Source of the DNA: Verrucomicrobia bacterium IMCC26134
GTDB lineage: Bacteria > Verrucomicrobiota > Verrucomicrobiia > Opitutales > Opitutaceae
Direction: 5' to 3'
NCBI GenBank assembly: GCA_000972765.1
Contig: CP011265.1
Location: 3,779,001-3,843,000 of the forward strand
Length of the DNA: 64,000 bases
The first letter of the stretch is position 1, and each line of letters starts with the position of its first letter. The notes beneath the pieces were generated by a model. It made no database searches, had not been told where the DNA came from, and saw only the letters and a program-made list of their open reading frames with translations. The translations under genes were made by a program, and so were the position numbers. Positions 52,012 to 60,802 of this stretch are shown here, piece by piece.

Positions 52012-52844
52012 GCCACGAACATCCGACCAAAACGATGTGCGAGGTGCTGGAAGTCTCGCGCAGTGGTTACTACCAATGGCAAAGCGCGCGGGCCTCGGCT
52101 CGTGCACTTAAAACCAAAGCGATCAGGGCAAAGATCGCCAGGGTGCACGAGGACTCGCGTGGCACATATGGGAGTCCGCGGGTGACGGTGGCCCTGCACA
52201 AGCAAGGCGAAGCGGTAGGCCGCAACCGCGTGGCCCGCTTGATGAAAGAAGCCGGACTGCACGGTCGACAGGCCCGCCGGTATCGGGTTCGAACCACCGA
52301 CAGCGCGCACAACGAGCCTATCGCCCCAAACCTGCTGCCAAAGGCAAGCGTCCCCACCAAGCCCGACGAAGTGTGGGTCACCGATATCACCTATGTCGAA
52401 ACCGGCGAAGGCTGGTTATACTTGGCCGGAGTGCTCGACCTTTATAGCCGCCGATTGATCGGCTGGGCCATGGGATCGAGCCTGGAGACAGCGCTCCCGC
52501 TGGCCGCCCTGCACATGGCCTTGCGAAAACGCCGGCCGGGCGCAGGCCTGCTTCATCACTCGGATCGTGGCTGTCAGTATGCCAGCGCAGCCTATCGCTC
52601 CACCTTGGCCGGCCACGGTTGCATCGCCTCCATGAGCCGCCGGGGTAACTGTTACGACAACGCTACAATGGAGTCGTTCTGGAGCACGCTCAAACATGAG
52701 CTGATCTACCGCCGCCGCTTCGCCACCCGCAGCGAAGCCACCACCGCCATCTTCGACTACATCGAGAGCTTCTATAACCGAATACGCCTTCACTCGTCCC
52801 TCGGCTTTAAAAGCCCCCTCGACTACGAATCCAACCTCAACTAA
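52008..52844 (+). CDS. IS3-family transposase OrfB (rve integrase, DDE)
   Basis: The protein has 278 residues if read from its own ATG, which overlaps the orfA stop. In the fused form the frame continues upstream without stop (residues RTIAQRYARIKA precede the ATG). Catalytic residues: Asp in VTDITYVE, Asp in HHSDRGCQY and Glu in NATMESFWSTLKHEL, the DDE triad with IS3 spacing. LHSSLGFKSP is the usual C-terminal box. It performs copy-out-paste-in transposition. No frameshift or stop interrupts it, so the element may be active. Confidence 0.92.
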   Translation: MSHEHPTKTMCEVLEVSRSGYYQWQSARASARALKTKAIRAKIARVHEDSRGTYGSPRVTVALHKQGEAVGRNRVARLMKEAGLHGRQARRYRVRTTDSAHNEPIAPNLLPKASVPTKPDEVWVTDITYVETGEGWLYLAGVLDLYSRRLIGWAMGSSLETALPLAALHMALRKRRPGAGLLHHSDRGCQYASAAYRSTLAGHGCIASMSRRGNCYDNATMESFWSTLKHELIYRRRFATRSEATTAIFDYIESFYNRIRLHSSLGFKSPLDYESNLN

Positions 52845-53012
52845 CAAAAGTAAAATCTAGCCCAACTAGTGTCCGTTTTATCGGGGGAAGCCCACTGGTC
52901 AGCGCCGTTCCCGGTTTTCAAGGCCGGGCATCAGGCATGCGTAAAGCGCGGACGTCTGCGAATCACGAAACATCAACCCAACCAACATCCCCGCAGCAAA
53001 GGAAACATCATC

Positions 53013-53459
53013 ATGAGAATCATACGTTATACCCAACCCACCGGTCGCACTTATTGCGCTCCCCTGGCCCGCAGTCCGTGGGCGGGGCTCGAGGCGGAAG
53101 TGAGCCGCTTGTTCGCGGCGGCGCGGAGCGATCAAGTTCCCGCCGAGACCGCCGGGCGCTTCCCGTTGGATATTTATGAAGCCGCACATCTCACCACGGT
53201 GCGCGCCGAGTTGCCCGGAGTGGAGCGTGCCGCGATCAGCGTCGAGCTGGCGGAGGGCACACTACAGATCGTGGCGAAGCGCGTGCACAAGACCGGCGAC
53301 CGTGAGGAAACCGTGAATCTGCGCCGTTCTGTCCTCGTGCCGGAAGGCACGGTGCAGGCGGACAAGGTAAGCGCGGCCTACGAGAACGGGGTGCTGACCG
53401 TCACCCTGCCGAAGTGCGAGGAGGCCAAACCCAAGAAGGTCACGGTCGACGTCGCTTAA
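53013..53459 (+). CDS. Hsp20/alpha-crystallin-family small heat-shock protein (first of two)
   Basis: The protein has 148 residues. The ATG at 53013 has an AGGAAA ribosome site upstream; earlier in-frame sequence belongs to the insertion-element flank. The alpha-crystallin domain starts at FPLDIYEAAHLTTVRAELPG and ends with ENGVLTVTLPKCEEAKPKKV, the Hsp20 signature. It would act as an ATP-independent holdase. The second copy starts 66 bases later, so both are likely co-transcribed. An IS3 element ends 118 bases upstream and may have moved or replaced the original promoter. Confidence 0.9.
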   Translation: MRIIRYTQPTGRTYCAPLARSPWAGLEAEVSRLFAAARSDQVPAETAGRFPLDIYEAAHLTTVRAELPGVERAAISVELAEGTLQIVAKRVHKTGDREETVNLRRSVLVPEGTVQADKVSAAYENGVLTVTLPKCEEAKPKKVTVDVA

Positions 53460-53524
53460 ATTGCGACCCCATCCACAGCGAAACGAAACAACAGCCCAAA
53501 CAACCTCAAAAAGAACTTAACACC

Positions 53525-53911
53525 ATGTCACTCTTCTCCTCTCAAATTCCCGCGCAGGCGGACAAAACCTCCGTCGCCGATACCGGTCTCAAAATCGCGC
53601 CCCGTTATGAAATCAAGGAAACGCCCGAGGCGTTCTCGTTGCAGGTTTATTTACCCGGCGTGTCCAAGGATGGTCTCGACCTGAAGGTCGACCATGCCGA
53701 AGTGCGGCTCAACGCGCGCCGCGCCTGGCGAAAACCCGAGGGCTGGACGGCGCTGCATCGCGAGACGTCCGACGCGTCCTATGAACTGGTGTTTTCGCAT
53801 CAGAGTGCGTTTGACGCCGACACGATTCAGGCGGAGCTGCGCGACGGCGTGCTGCGCGTGACACTGCCAAAGGCCGGGGCGGTGAAGCCGCGCAAGATTG
53901 TCGTGGCTTGA
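53525..53911 (+). CDS. Hsp20-family small heat-shock protein (second of two)
   Basis: The protein has 128 residues, with a start at MSLFSSQIP. The crystallin domain is recognisable: YEIKETPEAFSLQVYLPG, then RDGVLRVTLPKAGAVKPRKI. It has a short N-terminal arm and lacks the C-terminal IxI motif, like the first copy. A hairpin terminator follows at 53957. As part of a tandem pair, it probably forms mixed oligomers with its neighbour. Confidence 0.88.
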   Translation: MSLFSSQIPAQADKTSVADTGLKIAPRYEIKETPEAFSLQVYLPGVSKDGLDLKVDHAEVRLNARRAWRKPEGWTALHRETSDASYELVFSHQSAFDADTIQAELRDGVLRVTLPKAGAVKPRKIVVA

Positions 53912-53956
53912 AGCGGCGTGCGGTTTCACGTCGGCGCCGTGACTGATCGCGGGGCC

Positions 53957-53995
53957 AGCCCGCGTCCTCCGTTTATCGAGGGGCGCGGGCTTTTT
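53957..53995 (+). terminator. Terminator of the hsp20 pair
   Basis: AGCCCGCG (53957-53964) pairs with CGCGGGCT (53984-53991), then five T, 46 bases after the last stop. Confidence 0.82.
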
Positions 53996-54033
53996 CGTTT
54001 GGAGGCGAAGGGAAACGCCGGCATAAGTCAGGC

Positions 54034-54648
54034 ATGAGCCCTTTGTTCATGCCGCTGATCTTTGTGACGGTCTTCGTGGTTTTTATCGTGCTCGGATTTC
54101 GAGCGCAAAAACGCATGGCGGCGGAGTTCGCCGCCTGGGTGGCGGCGCAGGGGTTGACCGCGCTGCAAGGCCGGTGGTGGTCCACCCCGCTGGAGGCCAA
54201 CGGGACGAGGGCCGGCCGGCAGGTGAGGGTGCACACATTCACCACCGGCTCGGGCAAATCACGCCAAACCTGGCTGTCGGCCGCGGTGCGTGCGGGCGCG
54301 GGCGGACGGCTGGAGCTTTCTCTGATGCGGCAGGGGTTCGGCACGAAAATCTCGGAGTGGTTTGGCGCGAAGGAAGTCACGGTGGGCGATGCGGTGTTTG
54401 ACGGACACTGGTTTATCCGGAGCAACCGGGCGGAGTTTATCCAAGCCGCGTTGCTCCCGGAAATCCGCACCCGGATCGATGAGGTGGCGGCGCTGGGTGG
54501 AAACTCACTCAAGATCGAAGTGAAGGGCGGCTGGGCGACGTATGTGGAGCGGGGCGGAGTATCGAGGAAGTCGCTGCATCGGGTGGAGCTGGCGCTGGGT
54601 CTGCTGGAGGAACTGGCGACTTTGGCGGAGGTGGAGGCTGCGGGTTAA
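54034..54648 (+). CDS. Membrane-anchored protein of unknown function
   Basis: The protein has 204 residues. One hydrophobic segment (about 4-22, FMPLIFVTVFVVFIVLGF) anchors the N terminus; the rest is soluble and mixed alpha/beta (LQGRWWSTPLE, RQVRVHTFTTG, GGWATYVERGG). It could face either side. I do not recognise a family, although the layout recalls short DUF3137-like proteins. It is 39 bases after the hsp20 terminator and 81 before the MscS gene on the same strand. Confidence 0.6.
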   Translation: MSPLFMPLIFVTVFVVFIVLGFRAQKRMAAEFAAWVAAQGLTALQGRWWSTPLEANGTRAGRQVRVHTFTTGSGKSRQTWLSAAVRAGAGGRLELSLMRQGFGTKISEWFGAKEVTVGDAVFDGHWFIRSNRAEFIQAALLPEIRTRIDEVAALGGNSLKIEVKGGWATYVERGGVSRKSLHRVELALGLLEELATLAEVEAAG

Positions 54649-54729
54649 GACGAGACGGACTCGCCGGCGAGCGACCGGTTGACTTCGACGGCGGTGAGAC
54701 GCTAGGTGGACGGTTTTTCTTTTTCCCGT

Positions 54730-56046
54730 ATGCACATGAAACTCCTTCGCGGTCTTCGATATTTGGTCTGGCTGCCGGTCTTGGCCGGAAGTCTTTGGGC
54801 GCAGGTCGGCGCCGACACCTCCTCCAGCAACGCGGCGCAAGAGCACGCTTCCACCACCATGGCGGTGGCGGCGGTGGGGTCGGGCGCGGTGACGCCTGCC
54901 CGGCAACCGGACCTGATCGAGCACCTCGTGGATTTCTCGCTCGAGGCTTTCGGCATCAAAAACGAAAGCGGAGTGAACACCTGGCAGCACTACGCGATCG
55001 CGGCCCTCATCTTCGCGGCCGGATATCTTTTCAGAAAAGCCTTCACCCGCCTCGTATTCGGCGGCTTGAAGCGCCTCAGCGCCCGAACCGAGACGACCCT
55101 GGACGACGAGTTGTTCGCCGCGCTGGAAAAGCCGGTGGGGGCGTTTATCGCGGTGTTTGGCGCGGTGCTGTCGGTCAAGGTGCTCAAGCTCTCCCTCGAG
55201 GCCGACACCGCCCGGATTTACCTGCAGCAGATAGCTTTCGCCGTGGTGCTCATCTGGCTGGTGATCAGCGCGCTCAACACCTTGCTCGACCACCTGCAGG
55301 CCATCGCGAAGCAAAAGCAGATGAACGTCGCGGCCTTCATGCCGTGGATCAAAAAGACCGTGATTTCGCTGATCGTGATCTTTGGCGCGTTGCTGGCGGC
55401 GCAGCAACTCGGAGCGGATGTGAAGGCGTTCCTCGCCGGTCTGGGCATCGGCGGTTTGGCTTTCGCTCTGGCGGCGCAAGATACGCTGGCCAACGTCTTC
55501 GGCTCCGTGGTGGTCGCTGTGGACCAGCCCTTCCGGGTGGGCGACTACGTGAAGATCGGCGCCCACGAGGGTGCGGTGGAGGACATCGGGCTGCGTTCGA
55601 CCAAACTCCGCACCCCCCAGCGCACCATGATCATCATCCCCAACAAGACGGTGGCCTCGGAGGCGGTGAACAATTTCTCGCGCATGCCGCAGCGTCGTGT
55701 CGACCAGACCATCGGCCTGACCTACGATTCAACGCCTGAAAAGCTCGAGGCGCTGCTGGCGGACATACGCGGTCTGTTGGTCGGCAATCCTGACATCGCG
55801 CAGGACTTCATCGAGGTGAACTTCCTCAACTACGGGGCCTTTTCGCTGGATATTCAGATCATCTACTTCACGGCGAATCCCGATATTCGGAAGAGTTTTG
55901 CGCTGCGCGAAAAGATTAACTTTGCGATCATGCGCTCCGTGCGGGCGCATGGCTGCAGCTTCGCTTTCCCCACCCAGACAATCGAGCTCGGAGGCGAGAT
56001 CGCGAAGCGCCTCGGCGGTGGCGGCACGCCGCAGGCCAGAGCGTGA
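54730..56046 (+). CDS. MscS-type small-conductance mechanosensitive channel
   Basis: The protein has 438 residues. The ATG at 54730 is used because a signal-like hydrophobic segment follows (LVWLPVLAGSLWAQ). After an Ala-rich linker come membrane helices at about 90-110, 130-160 and 170-200, and the pore helix LGADVKAFLAGLGIGGLAFA. The beta domain has FGSVVVAVDQPFRVGDYVKIG and RTMIIIPNKTVASEAVNNFSR, the MscS signatures. Such channels open under membrane tension and release solutes during osmotic downshift. The N-terminal extension with a secretion-type leader suggests a small periplasmic segment. Confidence 0.9.
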   Translation: MHMKLLRGLRYLVWLPVLAGSLWAQVGADTSSSNAAQEHASTTMAVAAVGSGAVTPARQPDLIEHLVDFSLEAFGIKNESGVNTWQHYAIAALIFAAGYLFRKAFTRLVFGGLKRLSARTETTLDDELFAALEKPVGAFIAVFGAVLSVKVLKLSLEADTARIYLQQIAFAVVLIWLVISALNTLLDHLQAIAKQKQMNVAAFMPWIKKTVISLIVIFGALLAAQQLGADVKAFLAGLGIGGLAFALAAQDTLANVFGSVVVAVDQPFRVGDYVKIGAHEGAVEDIGLRSTKLRTPQRTMIIIPNKTVASEAVNNFSRMPQRRVDQTIGLTYDSTPEKLEALLADIRGLLVGNPDIAQDFIEVNFLNYGAFSLDIQIIYFTANPDIRKSFALREKINFAIMRSVRAHGCSFAFPTQTIELGGEIAKRLGGGGTPQARA

Positions 56047-56094
56047 GTTTAGCGCTCGGGGCGGGCGGCGACGACTGAGCTTGCCGGCGTTTGA

Positions 56095-56502
56095 TCACGC
56101 CGGCAGCGCGGGCGGGCGGGATTTTTGTCTCGCGTAGTGCCAGGCTTGCCAGGCGACGAAGGTGTGCAGCAACAGCGCCCCGATCAGCGCTAAAACGACA
56201 AGCACAGCGGTGAGGGCGGGCAGCGGGGCGGACGCGGTTTTAAGCACGACGGCGAAGGCTTTTTCGGGATCGGCGCGACCTTCGACGAGGGCGCCGGTCT
56301 GTTCCTGAATCACGCGGTAAATCTGCCCGAAGCGACCCCAGGGAATGGCGGCCAGGTAGAGGGCGGTATTGCCGATTAGAAAAAGCGCGCCAAGGCCATG
56401 CTGGCGGTTGTGGAATTGACCAAGGCCGGGCCAGAGCAGGCTTAGCGCGAGGGCGGAGCGGTGGTTTCGCGGGCGGGCGGCGACTGGCAGCGGCGGAGGC
56501 AT
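56095..56502 (-). CDS. Small membrane protein of unknown function
   Basis: The protein has 135 residues with two or three hydrophobic segments (ALALSLLWPGLGQFHN, then GALFLIGNTALYLAAIPW and a long PALTAVLVVLALIGALLLHTF-type stretch). The WPGLGQFHNRQHGLGALFL pattern resembles TM2/DUF5683-like small membrane proteins. No function is known to me. It is convergent with the MscS gene (gap 48 bases) and downstream of the phosphofructokinase gene and its terminator. Confidence 0.6.
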   Translation of the reverse strand: MPPPLPVAARPRNHRSALALSLLWPGLGQFHNRQHGLGALFLIGNTALYLAAIPWGRFGQIYRVIQEQTGALVEGRADPEKAFAVVLKTASAPLPALTAVLVVLALIGALLLHTFVAWQAWHYARQKSRPPALPA

Positions 56503-56579
56503 GGGTGGTCAGACTGAATCGGGAAGCGAAAAACACACGCTCCGATGTGGTGGGGAGAGGATGGCTTCCGGTGGGGCGC

Positions 56580-56614
56580 AAAAAAGCCGGCGCGCCATTG
56601 CGGGCGGGCCGGCT
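56580..56614 (-). terminator. Terminator of the phosphofructokinase gene
   Basis: Read on the minus strand, AGCCGGC (56614-56608) pairs with GCCGGCT (56591-56585) and a T run follows at 56585-56580, 30 bases after the stop at 56645. Confidence 0.78.
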
Positions 56615-56644
56615 GGAAAAGAGCCGAGGGCGCTGGGCCGCTTT

Positions 56645-57910
56645 TTAGGCGGTGTAGGCGGGGAGGATCTTGCTGACGCGAACCTTATCGAGCTTGGCGA
56701 AGGTAGGGAGGCCGTTCTCGTAGTGGACCGGGGTCTCGCCTTGGATGAGCGGGGTGGCGTAGCGGACGAACTGGTGGTTCATGCTGATGCCATCCTCGTT
56801 GATCCACTCGCGGGGGAGCTTCTTCACGCCGTTGGCGATTTCGGCGAGAGGGGCCAGGCCGGTCTCGACGGTGTAGTGGTCGTGGTCGCCGCGGAGGAGG
56901 GTGACCATCTTGTCGGTCTCGCCGCGGATGGCGGCTTTGACGGCGGCCTGGCCGGCGAGGAAGGCCTCGTCGGAGTCGGTCTTGGAACCGGCGTGGACGG
57001 CGGCGCGCTGGGCCATGCCGAGCTTGACGGTGCGGGCCTTGATGCCGGGCAGGTTCTGTTCGACGAGGGACTGGATGTAGTCGGCGGCGCCGCCCAGTTG
57101 GGCGTGGCCAAAGGCGTCGGTGGACTCGGCGGCGGAGACGTAGTTGCCATCGGCATCGACGAGGCCTTCGCCCACGACGATGAGGCAGTATTTCTCGCGC
57201 TTGAGCACGCGCTGCACGTCGGCGACAAACTTCTCGGTGCTGAAAGCGACCTCGGGGAGGAGGATGAGGTGGGGGGCGTCGTGCGGATGATCCTTGCGCT
57301 TGGCGAGGGCGGCGCCGGCGGCGATCCAGCCGGCGTTGCGGCCCATGACCTCGACGATCTGGACGAGATCGTGCTGGCCCATGGACTCGTTGTCGCACGC
57401 GATCTCGCGGACGGTGGTGGAGATATACTTGATGACGGAGCCGTAGCCGGGGCAGTGGTCGGTGACGGGCAGATCGTTGTCGATGGTCTTGGGGATGCCG
57501 ATGACGCGCAGGGCGTAACCCTGGGCTTGGGCGAGCTTGGAAATCTTATCGGCGGTGTCCTGGGAGTCGTTGCCGCCGGCGTAGAAGAAGTAGCGGATAT
57601 TGTGGGCTTTAAAGACCTCGAGCACGCGGTCGAAGTCGGCCTGGGACTTGAGTTTGTAGCGGCAGGTGCCGAGGGCGGCGCCGGGGGTCGCGCGCAGGCC
57701 GCGGATGGCCTGCTGGGACTCGGAGGCGAGGTCGATCAGATCCTCGTTGAGGATGCCGAGGACGCCGTTGAGGGTGCCATAAACCTCTTCGATTTCGCTG
57801 TGGTTGAGGGCTTCGGCGACAACGCCGGCGATGCTGGAGTTGATGACGGCGGTGGGGCCGCCGGATTGGCCGACAAGGACGTTGCCTACGAGTTCTTCAG
57901 ATGCGGACAT
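56645..57910 (-). CDS. pfp: 6-phosphofructokinase, pyrophosphate-dependent type
   Basis: The protein has 421 residues, longer than ATP-type bacterial enzymes (about 320). It shows VGQSGGPTAVINSS, YFFYAGGNDSQDTA and PKTIDNDLPVTDHCPGYGS. The GGND loop replaces the GGDG found in ATP-using enzymes, as in bacterial PPi-dependent enzymes; Asp at this place blocks ATP and favours pyrophosphate. EVMGRNAGWIAAG completes the sugar-phosphate site. It catalyses reversible fructose-6-phosphate phosphorylation in glycolysis/gluconeogenesis. It stands as a single gene with its own terminator. Use of PPi is inferred from the motif. Confidence 0.9.
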   Translation of the reverse strand: MSASEELVGNVLVGQSGGPTAVINSSIAGVVAEALNHSEIEEVYGTLNGVLGILNEDLIDLASESQQAIRGLRATPGAALGTCRYKLKSQADFDRVLEVFKAHNIRYFFYAGGNDSQDTADKISKLAQAQGYALRVIGIPKTIDNDLPVTDHCPGYGSVIKYISTTVREIACDNESMGQHDLVQIVEVMGRNAGWIAAGAALAKRKDHPHDAPHLILLPEVAFSTEKFVADVQRVLKREKYCLIVVGEGLVDADGNYVSAAESTDAFGHAQLGGAADYIQSLVEQNLPGIKARTVKLGMAQRAAVHAGSKTDSDEAFLAGQAAVKAAIRGETDKMVTLLRGDHDHYTVETGLAPLAEIANGVKKLPREWINEDGISMNHQFVRYATPLIQGETPVHYENGLPTFAKLDKVRVSKILPAYTA

Positions 57911-58040
57911 GGCTGGTGGTGTTGGTTAAAGGGGATGCCTGTGAAACGAACGTGAGGGTGCAGCGTGCGGAGACGAGCGCGAGGCTGGCAAACTCAAAGT
58001 GCGGGCAAGTGCGGGCAAGGGCGGCGGCGCGGCCCCCCCC

Positions 58041-58559
58041 TCAGGGGACGGCGGTGGCGCGGATGTAGAGCTTACGCTCGGCACTTCCTTTGAAATCAAT
58101 CGCGATATCGCGATAGCTGCCTGCGGGAAAATCAATGTTTTGGACGACACGAGCTCCTTCGGAGGTATCGGCATAGGTGCAGGCCACCGAGGCAAGCAGG
58201 GGCTGGCTTCCGGGGTTTGCGAAGCGGATGCGGAGTTGAAAGTTGTTTTCCGAAAGGGTGACCGCCTCAAGCTTGGGCATTTTCAGGTTTGAAGAGAAAA
58301 TAAGGCGGGCGCCGATGAGGTTTTTGGGGAAGGTGGACTGGCCTTGAGCCACTTCCCCCGCCAGTTTAAAGGCGACGTTGGTGTCACCGGATTGCGGCGG
58401 GGAGAGGTAAACACCCTCGGGAATGATGGCGTTGGGGCGCGCGGCCCGAACGACCACTGGAGCGGGGGGCGGGGGCGGCGGGGCCGGAGGGGTGGCGCAA
58501 CCGGCGAAGGCGAGGATGACGGCACCGAGCGCGAGGAGGGAGTAAGGGCGAAGGTGCAT
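58041..58559 (-). CDS. Lipoprotein of unknown function
   Basis: The protein has 172 residues. The lipobox LAFAGC places lipidated Cys near residue 21, followed by a Pro-rich stretch (TPPAPPPPPPAP). The mature part (PEGVYLSPPQSGDTN, FQLRIRFANPGSQPLL, YRDIAIDFKGSAERKLYIRA) has beta-sandwich-like strands and resembles the YcfL/DUF1425 type only loosely. It is probably tethered in the outer membrane or periplasm. It sits 118 bases downstream of purB and 130 upstream of the phosphofructokinase gene. Confidence 0.65.
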   Translation of the reverse strand: MHLRPYSLLALGAVILAFAGCATPPAPPPPPPAPVVVRAARPNAIIPEGVYLSPPQSGDTNVAFKLAGEVAQGQSTFPKNLIGARLIFSSNLKMPKLEAVTLSENNFQLRIRFANPGSQPLLASVACTYADTSEGARVVQNIDFPAGSYRDIAIDFKGSAERKLYIRATAVP

Positions 58560-58677
58560 GAGGGAGAGGGGCGGAAGCCGCAGAGTTGAGGCAGGACGGA
58601 GGAAGGTTCGGTATCGAGCCTACCCATCAAGTGGCGGACTGTCGAGCAGCGGTCGGGGCGTGGTGGTGGGGGTGTTT

Positions 58678-60102
58678 TTACAGAAGCTTAGCAGGCTCAT
58701 AGGTCGCGGAGCCGGGGGTCTTTTTGACGAGGGCGGCGGCGAGGCGGACGAATTGGTCGACCTGTTGCGGGGCGGCGCCGACGAAGCGCTTGGGGTCGGC
58801 GAGCAGGGCGCGGAGTTTTTTCTCGGGCAGGCCGAGGCGGGTGTCGACGGCGAGCAGGCGCACGAGGTCGGACTCGCCTTCGCCGGTGCGGATGGCCTTG
58901 GCGGCCGCGAGGGCGTTTTCCTTGATCGCGAGGTGGGCGGTCTCGCGGCCGACGCCGGCTTTCACGGCTTCCATCAGGATCGTGGTCGTGGCGAGGAAGG
59001 GGAGCTGGCGCTGGTTCTCGGCGCCGATCGCGGCGGCGAAGACATCCATCTGGTTCAGCACGGCGAGGAGCGTCTCAAGCAGGCCGTCGATGGCGTAGAA
59101 GGCGTCGGGCAGGGCGACGCGGCGGACGACGGAGCAGGAGACGTCGCCCTCGTTCCATTGGTGGCCGGCGAGCGCGGCCGTCATGGTGACGTAGCCGGAG
59201 AGGATGGTGGAGAAGCCGCAGATGCGCTCGCAGTTGCGGGCGTTGACCTTGTGGGGCATGGCGGAGGAGCCGACCTGGCCCTTTTGGAAGCCCTCGGTGA
59301 GCAGGCCCTGGCCGGCCATGAGGCGGAGGGTGGTGGCGAAGCTGGCGGCGCCGGCGCCGAGCTGGTGCAGGGCGGAGACGACGTCGAAATCGAGCGAGCG
59401 CGGGTAAACCTGGCCGACTGCGAAAAGGGCGCCCTGGAAGCCGAGGTGGGCGACGATGCGGGCCTCGAGCTTGGCGACCTTGGCGGCGTCGCCGAAAAGA
59501 GTGAACTGGTCGAGCTGGGTGCCGACCGCGCCCTTCAGGCCGCGCACGGGGTAGCGGGCGGCGAGCTCGTCGATGCGGGCGTGGGCGATGAGCAGCTCCT
59601 GGCCGGCCATGGCGAAGCGTTTGCCGAGGGTGGTGGGCTGGGCGGGCACGTTGTGGGTGCGGCCGGTGAGCATGAGGCTGCGAAACTCCTTGGCGCGACC
59701 GGCGAGCTTGCCGAGGGCGGCGGCGGACTTGAGGCGGACGACGGCGAGGGAGCGGGCGATCTGGAGCTGCTCGACGTTTTCGGTAAGGTCGCGCGAGGTC
59801 AGGCCGAGGTGGATGCACTCGTGGCCGGCGAGGGCGTTGAAGGCCTCGATGCGGGCCTTGACGTCGTGGAGGGTGACGCGCTCTCGGGCGTCGATGTCGG
59901 CGAGGTCGATCTGCTGTTTAACCTTCTCGTAGGCGGCGATGGCCTTGGCGGGTATGGCGAGGCCGAGGTCGCGCTGGGCCTTCATGACGGCGATCCAGTA
60001 ATCGCGCTCGATCGCGATGCGGCCGGAGGGGGACCAGATGTCCTTGATGAGGGTCGAGGCGTAGCGTTCGGCGAGGACGTTGGGAATGACGGAGGAGGAC
60101 AT
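58678..60102 (-). CDS. purB: Adenylosuccinate lyase
   Basis: The protein has 474 residues from the ATG at 60102 (MSSSVIPNVLAERYAS); 20 further upstream codons are open but not family-like. The fumarase/aspartase-superfamily signature GQVGSSAMPHKVNARNCER is present, with its catalytic Ser loop. HLGLTSRDLTENVEQLQ and LTGRTHNVPAQPTTLGK carry the His and Thr/His residues of the active site. It forms AMP and AICAR in purine synthesis by fumarate elimination. It is of the longer, eukaryote-like type. The gene is monocistronic as far as the window shows. Confidence 0.93.
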   Translation of the reverse strand: MSSSVIPNVLAERYASTLIKDIWSPSGRIAIERDYWIAVMKAQRDLGLAIPAKAIAAYEKVKQQIDLADIDARERVTLHDVKARIEAFNALAGHECIHLGLTSRDLTENVEQLQIARSLAVVRLKSAAALGKLAGRAKEFRSLMLTGRTHNVPAQPTTLGKRFAMAGQELLIAHARIDELAARYPVRGLKGAVGTQLDQFTLFGDAAKVAKLEARIVAHLGFQGALFAVGQVYPRSLDFDVVSALHQLGAGAASFATTLRLMAGQGLLTEGFQKGQVGSSAMPHKVNARNCERICGFSTILSGYVTMTAALAGHQWNEGDVSCSVVRRVALPDAFYAIDGLLETLLAVLNQMDVFAAAIGAENQRQLPFLATTTILMEAVKAGVGRETAHLAIKENALAAAKAIRTGEGESDLVRLLAVDTRLGLPEKKLRALLADPKRFVGAAPQQVDQFVRLAAALVKKTPGSATYEPAKLL

Positions 60103-60249
60103 GGCGATGAAGAAGGGGAAAAGGGAAACGGCTAGTGACGCCCGTCGGTCCGGTGATGACAAGGCCGCAACTGCGGCCGTCAGGGGAGCGAAGGAAAGGC
60201 GCGGGTGTTACGGATTGAGGTGCGGGGCTTGCTTCGTAGCCTTGAGATA

Positions 60250-60750
60250 ATGATACCGATGAAGAATACCGGCAAGGCCTCTGCGCGGGGCGGAGGTTTT
60301 TTGCGCGGGGCGGGCTTTTTTCTGACGGGAGCGGTGTTGCTGGCGGCTGGTTTTTGGTTCGGCAAAAAGAATGTGTGCACACCCGTGGGGCGGGCGGCGA
60401 AGACGGAGTGGAGGCCGGCGGACTTTAGCGGGTTTCCGCCCGGGGCCTTGATGGATCAGACGACCGCTTATGCGTGGGACGAGGTCCCGCCCTTCCGGAT
60501 GGATGCGGTCTGGAGGGGTCTGGCTGGGACGAACGCGGAAGCAGGCGACCAAGACGAAACCGAGGCGGCTGGGGCGATGGGGCCGCCCCGATTTACGCGG
60601 GAGGAAACCTGGCGGGAGCCGTCGGGCTTGTTTTTCCGGCCGGATATCGACCCGCGCGTGATCCGTTACAAGATCGACCCGAGCTTCGGCTTCGAGAAAC
60701 GCGAGCGGCTGCTCAAGGGCATGATGGTCCGCGTGCAGGTAGATTTTTGA
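60250..60750 (+). CDS. Single-pass membrane protein of unknown function
   Basis: The protein has 166 residues from ATG 60250 (a second ATG nine bases later is as likely). A basic Gly-rich start (KASARGGG) leads to a hydrophobic segment (about 20-37, GFFLTGAVLLAAGFWFG), then a soluble part with WRPADFSGFPPGALMD and a C-terminal ERLLKGMMVRVQVDF. I know no family for it. It is divergent from purB (147 bases apart) and convergent with the gene at 60803. Confidence 0.55.
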   Translation: MIPMKNTGKASARGGGFLRGAGFFLTGAVLLAAGFWFGKKNVCTPVGRAAKTEWRPADFSGFPPGALMDQTTAYAWDEVPPFRMDAVWRGLAGTNAEAGDQDETEAAGAMGPPRFTREETWREPSGLFFRPDIDPRVIRYKIDPSFGFEKRERLLKGMMVRVQVDF

Positions 60751-60802
60751 GGCCGAAGCGAGTTTTCGTATTTTGATATTGGATACTTTCCAGGAGCGAA
60801 GC

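Larger units (their letters stand above)
51615..52894 (+). mobile_element. Intact IS3-family insertion sequence, 1280 bp
   Basis: The ends begin TG and finish CA. Left TGAGGTTGCCCCGA and right-end complement TGGGCTTCCCCCGA start imperfect inverted repeats that continue through a shared ACGGACAC and AGTTG block. The element is flanked by the direct repeat CTG (51612-51614 and 52895-52897), a 3-bp target duplication usual for IS3. It carries orfA and orfB with an A-run frameshift site and no disabling mutation that I can see. It sits in the gap between the divergent MalY-type gene and the hsp20 genes. Confidence 0.92.

Noticed and set aside
56501..57955. 484-codon plus-strand frame over the phosphofructokinase gene
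   Set aside because: It is the reverse of clear pfp codons and consists of repeated Gly, Val and Asp without motifs.
58558..60135. 525-codon plus-strand frame over purB
   Set aside because: purB is unmistakable on the other strand; the frame is a Gly/Glu/Ala-rich shadow.
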